DNA from: DATJZH01 sp052146815
GTDB lineage: Bacteria; Actinomycetota; Actinomycetes; Streptosporangiales; Streptosporangiaceae
Direction: 5' to 3'
Assembly (NCBI GenBank): GCA_052146815.1
Contig: JBKQMG010000128.1
Coordinates: 1-61,953, forward strand
Length of the DNA stretch: 61,953 bases
Every line of letters begins with the position of its first letter. Positions within the stretch are counted from its first letter, which is position 1. The notes below the pieces were generated by a model. The model did not search any database. It worked only from the letters and a program-made list of their open reading frames with translations, and was not told the origin of the DNA. This document shows, piece after piece, positions 16,030 to 24,937 of this stretch. The translations under genes and the position numbers were made by a program.

Positions 16030-16776
16030 GTGACCGAGGCACCGTCAGTACACAGCATGCCCGCGGACATCCCGGCCGAGGATAGCTCCCCTGCGGGCAG
16101 TCCGTCCGAGGGCGGCCAGCCCGAGGGCCTGCGCGAGCGCAAGAAGCTGGCGACCCGCCGGGCGCTGGGCATCGCCGCGATGCGGCTGGCGGTCGAGCGC
16201 GGCCTGGAGAACGTCCTGGTGGAGGACATCGCGGCCCGGGCTGGGGTGTCAACGCGGACGTTCAACAACTATTTCGCCAGCAAGTACGAGGCCATCTGCG
16301 CGCTGGCCATGGACCGCGGGCGGCTGATCGGCGCGACGCTGCGCGACCGGCCCGCGGACGAGCCTCTGTGGGCTGCGATCACCCACGCGGTCCTGGAGCA
16401 GCACTCCCCGGCCGACCAGGCACCGGATAAGGGCTGGACCACGGGGGTGCGGGCGGTCATCCGCTCGCCCGCCCTGCAGGGCGAGTTCCTGAAATCGCAG
16501 TACGTCATGCAGCACGTCCTGGCCGGGGCCATCGCCGAGCGGACCGGGACTGACGCCAGTACCGACATGTTTCCCAGGGTGATCGCGGGTGCTGTCACCG
16601 CCGCGACGCAGGTCGCGATGGAGCGCTGGCTGTTCGCCGATCCGCCTGTCCCGCTCGCGCCGCTGATCCGGCTGGCGCTGCGAGCCCTCAGCGACGGCCT
16701 TCCCGCCGCCACGGCGCCCGGCAGGACCCTGCCCGCCCCCGCCGACGAGACCGCGCTTGCCGCGGCCTCGTCCTGA
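16030..16776 (+). CDS. TetR-family transcriptional regulator
   Basis: 248-residue repressor-type protein. A polar, Pro/Ser/Glu-rich N-terminal extension of about 30 residues precedes the HTH: RERKKLATRRALGIAAMRLA, then VEDIAARAGVSTRTFNNYFA and SKYEAI. The C-terminal ligand domain is helical (about 90-220) with a Pro/Ala tail. It lies 19 bp before and in the same direction as a two-gene ABC exporter, so local control of that exporter is a fair inference. The start is GTG 16030. Confidence 0.9.
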   Translation: MTEAPSVHSMPADIPAEDSSPAGSPSEGGQPEGLRERKKLATRRALGIAAMRLAVERGLENVLVEDIAARAGVSTRTFNNYFASKYEAICALAMDRGRLIGATLRDRPADEPLWAAITHAVLEQHSPADQAPDKGWTTGVRAVIRSPALQGEFLKSQYVMQHVLAGAIAERTGTDASTDMFPRVIAGAVTAATQVAMERWLFADPPVPLAPLIRLALRALSDGLPAATAPGRTLPAPADETALAAASS

Positions 16777-16795
16777 CCCCCGTGAGCGAGGTCCC

Positions 16796-18529
16796 GTGCT
16801 GATCCGGCTGCTGCGCGCGCAGCTGCGTCCTTACCGGAAGCCGTTAGCGCTCGTCCTGAGCCTGCAGCTGGTGCAGACTCTCGCCACGCTGTACCTGCCG
16901 ACGCTCAACGCCGACATCATCGACAACGGCGTGATCACCGGCAATACGCACTACATCCTGCACACCGGCGTGGTCATGATCATCGTGACCTTCGTCCAGG
17001 TGGCGTGCCTGGTCGGCGCCGTCTACTTCGGCGCCCGTACCGCGATGGCTCTCGGCCGCGACATCCGGTTCGCGGTGTTCAGCAGGGTGCAGGACTTCTC
17101 TGCCCGGGAGGTAAGCCGCCTCGGGACGCCGTCGCTCATCACCCGGACCACCAACGACGTCCAGCAGGTCCAGATGCTGGTGCTGATGACCTTCACGATG
17201 ATGGTGTCGGCGCCGATCATGTGCGTGGGCGGGATCATCCTGGCGCTCAACCAGGACGTGCCGCTGTCAGCGCTCCTGCTGGTCGCCGTGCCGGTCCTCG
17301 GCATCATCGTCAGCCTGATCATCGCCCGGATGCGGCCGCTGTTCCGTCAGATGCAGAAGCGGATCGACCAGATCAACCGCGTGCTGCGCGAGCAGATCAC
17401 CGGCGTGCGGGTCATCCGGGCGTTCGTGCGTGACCAGCGGGAACGGCAGCGTTTCGGCCAGGCGAGCACCGAGCTGATGGACGTGTCCGTGGGCGTCGGC
17501 AGGCTGATGGCGCTGATGTTCCCCGCGGTCATGCTGGTGCTCAACCTGTCCAGCATCGCGGTGCTGTGGTTCGGCGGTCACCGGGTGGCCGACGGCGCCA
17601 TGCAGATCGGCTCCCTGACCGCGTTTCTCACCTACCTGATGCAGATTCTCATGTCGGTGATGATGGCGACCTTCATGTTCATGATGGTGCCGCGCGCCGA
17701 GGTCTGCGCCGAGCGCATCGTGGAGGTCCTCGACACCGAGCCGGATGTCGTGCCGCCGCGCCGGCCCGTCGCCCTGCCCGTGCTGCGCGGGCGGCTGGAA
17801 CTGCGCGGGGCGGAATTCCGGTACCCGGGCGCGCAGGAGCCGGTGCTGCAGGACATCAGCCTGCAGGCGCGGCCCGGCGAGGTCACCGCCATCATCGGCG
17901 GTACGGGCAGCGGGAAGACCACCCTGCTCGGGCTGGTCTCGCGGCTGTTCGACGTGACCGCGGGCGCCGTCTTGATTGACGGCGTCGATGTCCGCCAGCT
18001 TGCCCCCCAGGTGCTGTCGGATGCCATCGGCCTGGTGCCGCAGAAGCCGTACCTGTTCACCGGGACGGTCGCCTCCAACCTGCGTTACGGCCGGCCCGGC
18101 GCGACCGACGCGCAGCTGTGGCGCGCCCTGGAGATCGCGCAGGCGCGTGATTTCGTCGCGCAGATGACCGGCGGCCTCGAGGCGCCCATCGCCCAGGGCG
18201 GCACGAATGTCTCCGGCGGCCAGCGGCAGCGGCTGGCCATCGCGCGCGCGATCGTGCACGAGCCGGAGATCTACCTGTTCGACGATTCCTTCTCCGCGCT
18301 GGACTACGCGACCGATGCCGCGCTGCGGGCCGCCCTGGCCCGGGCGACCACCGGGGCCACCGTCGTCATCGTCGCCCAGCGGGTCGCCACCATCCGCCAC
18401 GCCGACCGGATCGTCGTCCTCGACGCCGGCCGGGTGGTGGCCACCGGCAGCCATGAGGAGCTCATGCGCGGCGACGAGACCTACCGGGAGATCGTCTTGT
18501 CCCAGCTGACCGAAGAGGAAGCAGCATGA
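16796..18529 (+). CDS. ABC exporter half-transporter, subunit with degenerate catalytic site
   Basis: 577-residue fusion of a six-helix type-IV exporter membrane domain (about 15-320) and an ATPase domain. The membrane part includes ITRTTNDVQQVQ and IRAFVRDQRERQRFGQAS. In the ATPase, Walker A is GGTGSGKTT, the Q-loop is VPQKPYLFTGTVASNL, the signature VSGGQRQRLAIARA is intact, and Walker B is IYLFDDSFSALDY. The catalytic Glu is replaced by Asp. GTG 16796 is preferred because LIRLLRAQLRPYRK is the conserved N-terminus. The stop overlaps the next gene (ATGA). Together they form a heterodimeric drug or lipid exporter. Confidence 0.93.
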   Translation: MLIRLLRAQLRPYRKPLALVLSLQLVQTLATLYLPTLNADIIDNGVITGNTHYILHTGVVMIIVTFVQVACLVGAVYFGARTAMALGRDIRFAVFSRVQDFSAREVSRLGTPSLITRTTNDVQQVQMLVLMTFTMMVSAPIMCVGGIILALNQDVPLSALLLVAVPVLGIIVSLIIARMRPLFRQMQKRIDQINRVLREQITGVRVIRAFVRDQRERQRFGQASTELMDVSVGVGRLMALMFPAVMLVLNLSSIAVLWFGGHRVADGAMQIGSLTAFLTYLMQILMSVMMATFMFMMVPRAEVCAERIVEVLDTEPDVVPPRRPVALPVLRGRLELRGAEFRYPGAQEPVLQDISLQARPGEVTAIIGGTGSGKTTLLGLVSRLFDVTAGAVLIDGVDVRQLAPQVLSDAIGLVPQKPYLFTGTVASNLRYGRPGATDAQLWRALEIAQARDFVAQMTGGLEAPIAQGGTNVSGGQRQRLAIARAIVHEPEIYLFDDSFSALDYATDAALRAALARATTGATVVIVAQRVATIRHADRIVVLDAGRVVATGSHEELMRGDETYREIVLSQLTEEEAA

Positions 18530-20631
18530 GCGCGGCGGACAGCACGACGGCCGCCGCGCCGGGCAGCGCGGAGGAGCCGGTGCCCGCGGGCGCGGACGGT
18601 CAGGGCGGCCAGCCGCCGGCCGGCGGCAGCGCGCCGGGCGGCCAGAATGGCGGCAGCAGCGGCGCCGGGGAGCCGCCGGCGCCGCGCCGGGGAGCCGGGC
18701 CGTCCGGGGGCATGGGCCGCGGTCCCGCCGCGTTCATGGGCGGCATGTCGACCGAGAAGCCGCTGAACTTCCGCGGCTCCAGCCGGCGGCTGCTGCGGAT
18801 GCTCGGCCCGCAGCGCCCGCGGATCGCCGCAGGCGTCGCCCTGGCGATCGTCAGCGTCACCTTCTCCGTGCTCGGACCTAGACTGCTGGGCGAGGTCACC
18901 AACCTGATCTTCAGCGGGGTAATCAGCAAGAAAATCCCCGCTGGCGTCAGCAAGTCGCAGCTGATCACCCAGCTGCGCCGGGAAGGCCGCAGCACGCAGG
19001 CCGACATGCTCAATGCGATGCACATCACCGCCGGGCAGGGCATCAACTTCGATCAGGTCGGCCGGATCCTGGGCCTCGTCCTGGTGATCTACCTCGTGGC
19101 CGCGGCCGCCGGCGTGCTGCAGGGCCGGGTCGTCACCACCGTCGTGCAGCGCTCGGTGTTCACGCTGCGCGGCCAGGTCCAGGCCAAGCTGTCCCGGCTG
19201 CCGCTGAGCTACTTCGACCGGCAGCCGCACGGCGAGATCCTCAGCCGGGTCACCAACGACATCGACAACCTGGCGCAGTCGATGCAGCAGACCTTCAGCC
19301 AGGTGGTGACCTCGCTGCTGACCATCGTGGGCGTGCTGGCGATGATGTTCTGGATCTCGCCGCTGCTCGCGCTCATCGCGCTGGTCACCGTACCGGTCTC
19401 GGTGCTGGTGGTGGCGCAGATCGGCAAGCGCGCCCAGCCCCAGTTCGTCCGGCAGTGGTCGACGACCGGGCAGCTCAACGGGCATATCGAGGAGATGTAC
19501 ACCGGGCACGCGCTGGTCAAGGTCTTCGGCCAGGGCGACGCGGCCATGGACACCTTCACCGAGCACAACGACAAGCTGTTCGAGTCCAGCTTCCGGGCCC
19601 AGTTCATCTCGGGCACGATCCAGCCCGCGATGATGTTCATCGGCAACCTCAACTACGTGCTGGTCGCCGTCGTCGGCGCGCTGCAGGTCGCCTCGGGTCA
19701 GCTGTCGCTCGGCGCCGTGCAGGCGTTCATCCAGTACTCGCGGCAGTTCAGCCAGCCGCTGACCCAGGTCGCGAGCATGGCCAACCTGCTGCAGTCCGGC
19801 GTGGCGTCGGCCGAGCGCGTCTTCGCGCTGCTGGACGCCGACGAGCAGTCACCCGATCCGGCGCGGCCCGAACGGCCGGCGCTGGTTCGCGGGCGCGTCC
19901 AGTTCCGCGATGTTTCCTTCCGTTACGCGCCGGATGTGCCGCTGATCGAGCAGCTGTCGCTGAGCGTCGAGCCCGGCCAGACCGTCGCGATCGTCGGGCC
20001 GACCGGCGCGGGCAAGACCACGCTGGTCAACCTGCTGATGCGGTTCTACGAGGTCAGCGGCGGACAGATCACCCTGGACGGCACCGACATCGCCGCCATG
20101 ACCCGAGACGAGCTGCGCGCGCTGACCGGGATGGTGCTGCAGGACGCCTGGCTGTTCGGCGGCACGATCGCCGACAACATCGGCTACGGCGCCGCGTCGC
20201 CGACCCGCGAGCAGATCATCGAGGCGGCCCGGGCGACCTACGTGGACCGTTTCGTCCGGACGCTGCCCGACGGCTACGACACCGTCATCGACGAAGAGGG
20301 CTCGAACGTCAGCATGGGGGAGAAGCAGCTCATCACGATTGCCCGCGCGTTCCTGGCCCGGCCGGCCATCCTCATCCTGGACGAGGCGACCAGCTCGGTG
20401 GACACCCGGACCGAGGTGCTGATCCAGCGGGCGATGAACTCGCTGCGGCAGGGCCGGACCAGTTTCGTCATCGCCCACCGGCTGTCCACCATCCGCGACG
20501 CCGACGTCATCCTGGTCATGGAGCACGGGCAGATCGTCGAGCACGGCACGCATACCGAGCTGCTGGCCGGCGGCGGCGCGTACGCCCGGCTGTACGCGGC
20601 GCAGTTCGCCCAGGCCTTGGCGGAGGTCTGA
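18526..20631 (+). CDS. ABC exporter half-transporter, subunit with the consensus catalytic Glu
   Basis: 701 residues. An unusually long Gly/Pro/Ala-rich cytoplasmic N-terminus (about 1-75) precedes the membrane domain, which has a 60-residue extracellular insertion between helices 1 and 2. The ATPase has Walker A GPTGAGKTTLVNLLMRFY and Walker B ILILDEATSSVDTRTE with the catalytic Glu. The signature is VSMGEKQLITIARA, degenerate relative to LSGGQ. Partnered with the upstream subunit this gives one consensus and one degenerate ATP site, the pattern of TM287/288- and BmrCD-type heterodimers. Translation is coupled by ATGA. The substrate cannot be told from sequence. Confidence 0.93.
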   Translation: MSAADSTTAAAPGSAEEPVPAGADGQGGQPPAGGSAPGGQNGGSSGAGEPPAPRRGAGPSGGMGRGPAAFMGGMSTEKPLNFRGSSRRLLRMLGPQRPRIAAGVALAIVSVTFSVLGPRLLGEVTNLIFSGVISKKIPAGVSKSQLITQLRREGRSTQADMLNAMHITAGQGINFDQVGRILGLVLVIYLVAAAAGVLQGRVVTTVVQRSVFTLRGQVQAKLSRLPLSYFDRQPHGEILSRVTNDIDNLAQSMQQTFSQVVTSLLTIVGVLAMMFWISPLLALIALVTVPVSVLVVAQIGKRAQPQFVRQWSTTGQLNGHIEEMYTGHALVKVFGQGDAAMDTFTEHNDKLFESSFRAQFISGTIQPAMMFIGNLNYVLVAVVGALQVASGQLSLGAVQAFIQYSRQFSQPLTQVASMANLLQSGVASAERVFALLDADEQSPDPARPERPALVRGRVQFRDVSFRYAPDVPLIEQLSLSVEPGQTVAIVGPTGAGKTTLVNLLMRFYEVSGGQITLDGTDIAAMTRDELRALTGMVLQDAWLFGGTIADNIGYGAASPTREQIIEAARATYVDRFVRTLPDGYDTVIDEEGSNVSMGEKQLITIARAFLARPAILILDEATSSVDTRTEVLIQRAMNSLRQGRTSFVIAHRLSTIRDADVILVMEHGQIVEHGTHTELLAGGGAYARLYAAQFAQALAEV

Positions 20632-20632
20632 T

Positions 20633-20661
20633 CCGCCAGCTCCCTCTACCGCACCTGGCGG
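20633..20661. terminator. Possible terminator after the ABC exporter operon
   Basis: 7-bp perfect arms CCGCCAG and CTGGCGG around a 15-nt loop, directly after the exporter stop codon. It overlaps the end of the adjacent pseudogene, so the symmetry may be accidental. Confidence 0.35.
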
Positions 20662-21110
20662 AAGAACTCACGCACGTCGCGGACAAGGAGGCCGGCCAGC
20701 TCGGCGGGGTCGCCGCCGTAGCGCGCCGGGTCGGTCAGCGGCCCGATGATATCCACGAACTCCACCACGGAGCCGGGCCAGCCGTGGGTGATGATCAGCG
20801 GCAGCGCGCCGGGCTCTGGCGAGCGGACGTGCATGAAGTGCACGTTCTGGCCGTCGATCGTGGTGGTGAACCGGGGGAGCTCGTTGAGGCGCGCCTCGTG
20901 CACCCGCCAGTCGTAGCCGGTGCGCCAGTACTCGGCCAGATCTTTCAGGCAGGTCAGGGACGCCGGCTTCCCAGCCGCAGCCGGGCCCCTCGCCGGGCCA
21001 GCGTGCGCGGGCCAGCCGGCCGCGGAGGTCGTCGAGGTCGGCCTGCGGGATGTCGATGCGGTAGGGGCAGATCCGGGTATCGCGAGGTGGGATGTTCTCG
21101 CTCCGCGGGC
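20646..21110 (-). pseudogene. Epoxide hydrolase (EHN-domain) remnant
   Basis: The start reads YRIDIPQADLDDLRGRLARA followed by RWPGE, typical of the epoxide-hydrolase N-terminal domain. A frameshift near 20960 moves the reading to DLAEYWRTGYDWRVHEARLN, then FTTTIDGQNVHFMHVRS and PLIITHGWPGSVVEF, the oxyanion-hole HGWPGS motif. The protein stops soon after. The nucleophile elbow and the whole catalytic core are missing. It is a frameshifted and truncated pseudogene at the left border of the graveyard. Confidence 0.75.
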
Positions 21111-21127
21111 TTTGCGCCGCGACGTTC

Positions 21128-21244
21128 GACAAGCTCCGAGAGCTCGGCTACCCGGTGCATGCCGCACCAGGCACGGCGGGCGGGTACCGGCTCGGGGCCG
21201 CCGGGGCAGTGCCCCCGCTGCTGCTCGATGACGAGGAGGCCGCC
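21128..21244 (+). pseudogene. WYL/YafY-type regulator fragment
   Basis: KLRELGYPVHAAPGTAGGYR and PPLLLDDEEA are the end of the HTH and the start of the linker of a YafY-family regulator. The recognition helix before it and the WYL domain after it are absent. It abuts an antisense MFS fragment. Confidence 0.65.
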
Positions 21245-21525
21245 GCCGACGCGCCCTGCGATAGTGCCTGCGCCGCGTTGGCCGCGACGATCACCTGGTG
21301 GCGCGGCAGCCGGTCCGCGACCACCCCTCCCGCGAGCAGGCAGGCGATCATCGGAACCAGAGCGCCGGTCGCCACGTAGCCGACGTCACTGGCCGACCCG
21401 CCGATGGCCAGCACCGCGAACGGGATCGCCACCACGGCGACCGCCGTCCCGGCCACCGAGATCACCTCGCTGGCCAGCAGCAGCCGGAAATTGCGGCTCT
21501 GCAGTGGCCCCCGCGGCAGCCTCAT
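21240..21525 (-). pseudogene. MFS transporter N-terminal fragment
   Basis: From ATG 21525 it reads GPLQSRNFRLLLASEVISVA, then a second helix with DVGYVATGALVPMIACLLAG and GGVVADRLPRHQVIVAANAA, the MFS helix 2-3 loop motif. It ends after about 95 residues where it joins the WYL fragment; the other nine or so helices are missing. Confidence 0.7.
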
Positions 21526-21600
21526 GACGGGACCCTCTACCCGCTGCCAGACGGACGCAACTCACGTGCTCTGACAGTGGCGGCTGAGACGATTCCGCTC

Positions 21601-21770
21601 ATGGTGACGGAAAAGGCAACGGCGCCGCTGACCGGCAAGATCGCCCTGGTGGCCGGCGCTACCCGAGGCGCGGGCCGGGCGATCGCCGTGGAACTGGGCG
21701 CGGGCCGGAGCGACGGTGTACGCGACGGGCCGCAGCAGCCGCGTGCACGGTCCCTCGGCTACCGGCCGCC
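21601..21770 (+). pseudogene. SDR oxidoreductase N-terminal fragment
   Basis: LTGKIALVAGATRGAGRAIA is the Rossmann Gly motif (G-x3-G-x-G) of a short-chain dehydrogenase. A frameshift near 21700 is needed to continue with ATVYATGRSSRVHGPSATGR, the usual next segment. Nothing of the catalytic domain follows. Confidence 0.7.
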
Positions 21771-21859
21771 GAGGTCCAGGATCGGGGCCGGCCTGCAGAC
21801 GACAGCGGCTACACAGGTAGCAGCTCCACTCACACGGTGTATCAAGCCAGCTAAGGCGA

Positions 21860-22140
21860 GGTCAGGGGAGAAGCTTCGGCGCGGTGACGTGGGCCGGGTC
21901 ACTGCACGGAAGTGGCGGTGGTCAAGCGTAGCCACCTCGCTGACGCTGAGCCGTTCAGCAGCGGTGATCACCGATGCATCGGCTACGCCCAAAGGGAACC
22001 CGACATACTGGCGCATTAGCTCTGCCATCCGGATTAGATCGCGGGCCTCAATCTCGAGCTGGGTAAGATCACCCTCGGCGAGTGCCCCGACGACGTTGAT
22101 CTCGGCCTGGGCGCCGACATACTTGCCTATCGAGCTCGCG
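21860..22140 (-). pseudogene. PIN-domain (VapC-like) toxin fragment
   Basis: The readable segment includes AEGDLTQLEIEARDLIRMAE, GFPLGVADASVITAAERLSV and EVATLDHRHFRAV. This is the C-terminal half of a PIN-domain nuclease with two of the acidic residues (the Asp of ADAS and that of TLDHRHF). The N-terminal half with the first catalytic Asp is not readable upstream, and no antitoxin is visible. The DNA here looks less GC-biased than its surroundings, consistent with transfer. Confidence 0.6.
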
Positions 22141-22432
22141 CGGCAAGGTCCGTGCCGGGCCCGCCGAAGGAACCGCAGGACCTTGAACCTCTTGCTTGGC
22201 GGTCCCACCAGCCAGGAAGCTGAGACAACACTGCGGCTACTTCGCGATCGCGCCCGCTGCCACAAGTTCGGGGAGGCAGGACAACAAACGTCAGACCCCT
22301 TCTGGATGCATCCCAAAGCGCCGATAATGAGCATTATGTTAAGTTATGAGTGTCGCTGTGACTGCGGCACCGACAGCTGCTCCAGCGGGTCGAGTGTGCC
22401 GCCGGGCACCGCGGCGGCACGACGGCTCAGGG

Positions 22433-22540
22433 CTAGACGAACGGCGGCTTGAACACCGGGAAGTGGTTACCGGCCGGGTCGAGCAGGTGCGCGAAAGTTA
22501 CCCCGACGGGGCTGACCTCCGGCGCACGCTGGACCCGGCC
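22433..22540 (-). pseudogene. VOC/glyoxalase-type C-terminal fragment
   Basis: PVGVTFAHLLDPAGNHFPVF followed by KPPFV and a stop is the usual C-terminal strand of a vicinal-oxygen-chelate protein. The rest is missing, cut by the WYL pseudogene on the other strand. Confidence 0.6.
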
Positions 22541-23680
22541 GATCGCCCGGGTGCTCGCTCTGCTGGAGATCCTCCAGGCCGGCGGTACCCGCACCGTCGC
22601 CGACCTGGCCAGCCGGCTCGACGTGGACAAGCGCACCGTCCGGCGCTACGTCGACCACCTGATCGACCTGGACGTCCCCGTCCGGTCGGTGCGCGGCCGG
22701 TACGGCGGCTACCGGCTCGCCCCGGCTACCGGACGCCCCCGCTGATGCTCACCGACGACGAGGCACTGGCCGTACTGCTCGGCCCGGCCCGCCGGCGGCG
22801 GGCCGGGCCGGTGACCACGTCCGCCACCGCGATGGAGAGCGCCGCCGCCAAGATCCGCGGAGTGCTACCCGAGGCGCTCGGCCGCCGGCTCGACGCGCTG
22901 CTGGCGACCGCCGACTTCACCACTGCGGCCCATGCCGCTGCCACCAGGAGATGGGCGTGCTGCTGCCACCCAGGAGACGGGCGTGCTGCTGATGCTCGCG
23001 GCGGCCGCGCCAGCCGGTCGACGTCAGCTACACCGCCCAGGACGGGAGGCGCAGCGAACGCACCGTGCACGCGTACGGGATCGTCGGCCACTCCGGGCGC
23101 TGGTACGTGGCCGGGGCGGACTCGGCCAGCGGCGAAGTACGCACGTTCCGGCTTGACCGGATCGAGACCGCAACGGTGCTGCCGGGGTCGTTCGAGATAC
23201 CCGCAGGGTTCGACCCGGCGGGCCGGCCGGGTACTGTCCGGGCTCGCCGAGGTGCCCTACCAGCACGAGGTGTCGCTACGGGTCCTGGGCACGGCCGAGC
23301 AGGTCCGCGCCCGGCTCCCGGCCGGGATCGCCACCGTGCAGGAGCTCCCGGCCGACCCGGCGCAGGAACCCGCCGCGCAGGCAGCCCGTGACCTGCCGGA
23401 GCCCTCCCGGCCACGGGCCGTCTCCGGGGCGCGGGAGAGCGGCGAGTGGGTGCGGGTCCGGCTGCGGGCCGAGCGGCTGGAGTGGGTCCCCTCCCTGCTC
23501 GCCTGGCTGGACCGCCCGTTCGTGATCGAATATCCAGACGCCCTGCGCGACCACGTGCACGCCCTGGCCCGCCGACTCGCCACCAGCGCCGACGACGTCC
23601 CGGGTACCGTCGGCCGAACAGCAGGGTCAGCCCGGCCAGGACCGCCACCGCCGGCGCCTCCAACCCGTCCATGAACACGC
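22540..23680 (+). pseudogene. WYL-domain (YafY-type) regulator, multiply frameshifted
   Basis: The HTH reads RVLALLEILQAGGTRTVADL and DVDKRTVRRYVDHLIDLDVP. After a break near 22735 comes LTDDEALAVLLG and AAAKIRGVLPEALGRRLDAL. A small tandem duplication (22937-22987) disrupts the next part. The WYL domain then reads VDVSYTAQDGRRSERTVHAY and GRWYVAGADSASGEVRTFRL. It continues in a third frame to WVPSLLAWLDRPFVIEYPDA and LRDHVHALARRL. At least three frame changes are needed, so it is dead. It is nearly complete, unlike its neighbours. Confidence 0.75.
22937..22987 (+). repeat. 25/26-bp imperfect tandem duplication in the WYL pseudogene
   Basis: GCTGCCACCAGGAGATGGGC (first copy, 22937) is repeated as GCTGCCACCCAGGAGACGGG (second copy, 22962), both continuing CGTGCT. 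The second copy has one extra C and a C for T change. It shifts the frame of the regulator. Confidence 0.65.
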
Positions 23681-23713
23681 CAGCGAACCAGTGACCACGA
23701 GGACCAGATTCAG

Positions 23714-23739
23714 TGAGACAGGACACTTGTCCTGTCTCA
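23714..23739. repeat. 26-bp palindrome, transposon-end-like
   Basis: Perfect 12-bp arms TGAGACAGGACA and TGTCCTGTCTCA flank a CT centre. It lies between pseudogenes and not before an intact gene. The core TGAGACAG recurs in the neighbouring inverted repeat. Confidence 0.6.
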
Positions 23740-23752
23740 GCAGATCGACTCG

Positions 23753-23803
23753 TTGTCTCACCCGATCTGCCCCGCTGTCCACCGGGAAGATCGGAATGAG
23801 ACA
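23753..23803. repeat. Inverted repeat sharing the TGTCTCA core
   Basis: The left arm TTGTCTCACCCGATCT (23753) and right arm AGATCGGAATGAGACAG (ending 23803) are complementary apart from a 1-nt offset and one mismatch. The spacer is about 20 nt. It shares TGTCTCA with the palindrome 14 bp to the left. Consistent with nested ends of a deleted insertion sequence or a MITE-like element; no transposase is present. Confidence 0.5.
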
Positions 23804-24119
23804 GCGCTGCTGAGGCGGGCGACAGCGGTGACCTGTGGTGATTTCTGCTGCGCATGGCTCTGTCCGGAACAGGTCTCGGACATACGGCACGGGCCGTTCC
23901 TAGCGTGGAGGTACGAGCCCGCTGCCTTCTGGTGCCGGGGCGATTCGAGATGGCATCCGGTGCTGGCCCGGGCCAGCTCGCCCCGACACTGGCCGAGCTC
24001 ACCAGCTGACCGGCGAGATATCGGGCCTTGACGACCCCCGTAGATCGGGTCCATGGCGAATGCCGTTTCGTACACGCCGTGCCGTCGCTGGACCTCCGGC
24101 AGACGTAGTCGCCACACGG
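23804..24119. other. Gap without a recognisable gene
   Basis: About 316 bp between the inverted repeats and the peptidase remnant. Frames on both strands lack family motifs. It is probably further debris. Confidence 0.4.
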
Positions 24120-24760
24120 CGACCGCCAGAACTACAACCCGAGCACGAAATCCCTGCTCCGCTACTGGCACGCGCTCCCGCCGGTACGCCCGCGCCTGCG
24201 AGACGCACAGCGCGGCGCAGGCCGCCCTGCTGCGCAACATGACGACCACCGACTCCGCCCGGGACATGAACAGCATCCGCCAGGCGGTCGCCGGACCCGG
24301 CGGGAAGATCAGCTATTACGGCTTCTCCTACGGCACCTACCTGGGCAACGCCTGGTTCAATGCGCCGTGTCTCTACTGGCCGGCACCGGCCCGCACGCCG
24401 GTCAGGGTGGCGTCACGCGGATCGGGCAGCGCGATCAAGAACGCGCTGCTCAGCGACGAGACGCTCGACGCGGCCACCCCGTTTGAGGGCCGCCTGGAAG
24501 TCCGCAGGCTCTTCCCGCACTCCGTCCTGCTCGCCGAGCCGGGCGGCACCACCCACGCGGACTCGCTTTCCGGCGACCTCTGCGTCGACTCCACCATCGC
24601 GACCTACCTCGAACACGGCACGCTGCCCGCCCGCAAGGCGCACGCGAAGCGGGACAAGACCTGCAAGCCACTGCCTCGCCCGGTGCCGACGAAGGCGTCA
24701 GCGGCGCACCTGCCGGCCAGCACCTACCGCTCGGTCCTGAACCAGCTGCACGCACGCTGA
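24120..24760 (+). pseudogene. Tripeptidyl-aminopeptidase-like alpha/beta hydrolase remnant
   Basis: YNPSTKSLLRYWHAL is readable in one frame. After a shift near 24175 the frame gives LLRNMTTTDSARDMNSIRQA and KISYYGFSYGTYLG, the serine nucleophile elbow. It then jumps directly to WFNAPCLYWPAPA and on to NALLSDETLDAATPFEGRLE and EPGGTTHADSLSGDLCVD, the TAP-like C-terminal domain with its histidine. An internal stretch of some 200-300 residues, the N-terminal region and the signal peptide are missing, so this is a deleted and frameshifted pseudogene. Confidence 0.75.
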
Positions 24761-24794
24761 GCGTCAGCCGCAACGGCGAGCCATCGCGGCCCGG

Positions 24795-24826
24795 CGGGGC
24801 CCGGACTGGACCAGTCCGGGGCCCCG
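24795..24826. terminator. GC-rich hairpin between peptidase remnant and STAS/PAS gene
   Basis: CGGGGCCCGGACTGG pairs with CCAGTCCGGGGCCCCG with a single bulged G, a strong stem of about 13 bp with a small loop. It sits between convergent units (+ remnant, - STAS/PAS gene) and likely terminates both. Confidence 0.6.
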
Positions 24827-24937
24827 TCCGAGCGGTGGGCAGAATGGGATGCGGGCGCTCGCGCCGATTCCGCTTGCCTGCTGCTGCGTGATCTTTCACG
24901 CCGGGTGGTGCCCGTATGTTGTGCCCGCGCCGGGGGG

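Noticed and set aside
21759..22334. Intact VapC toxin gene of 191 codons
   Set aside because: Only the C-terminal half resembles a PIN domain. The first catalytic Asp is missing and no antitoxin is visible, so it is listed as a fragment.
23758..24276. 172-codon minus-strand frame in the graveyard
   Set aside because: No motif, and it overlaps peptidase coding remnants on the plus strand and the inverted repeat.
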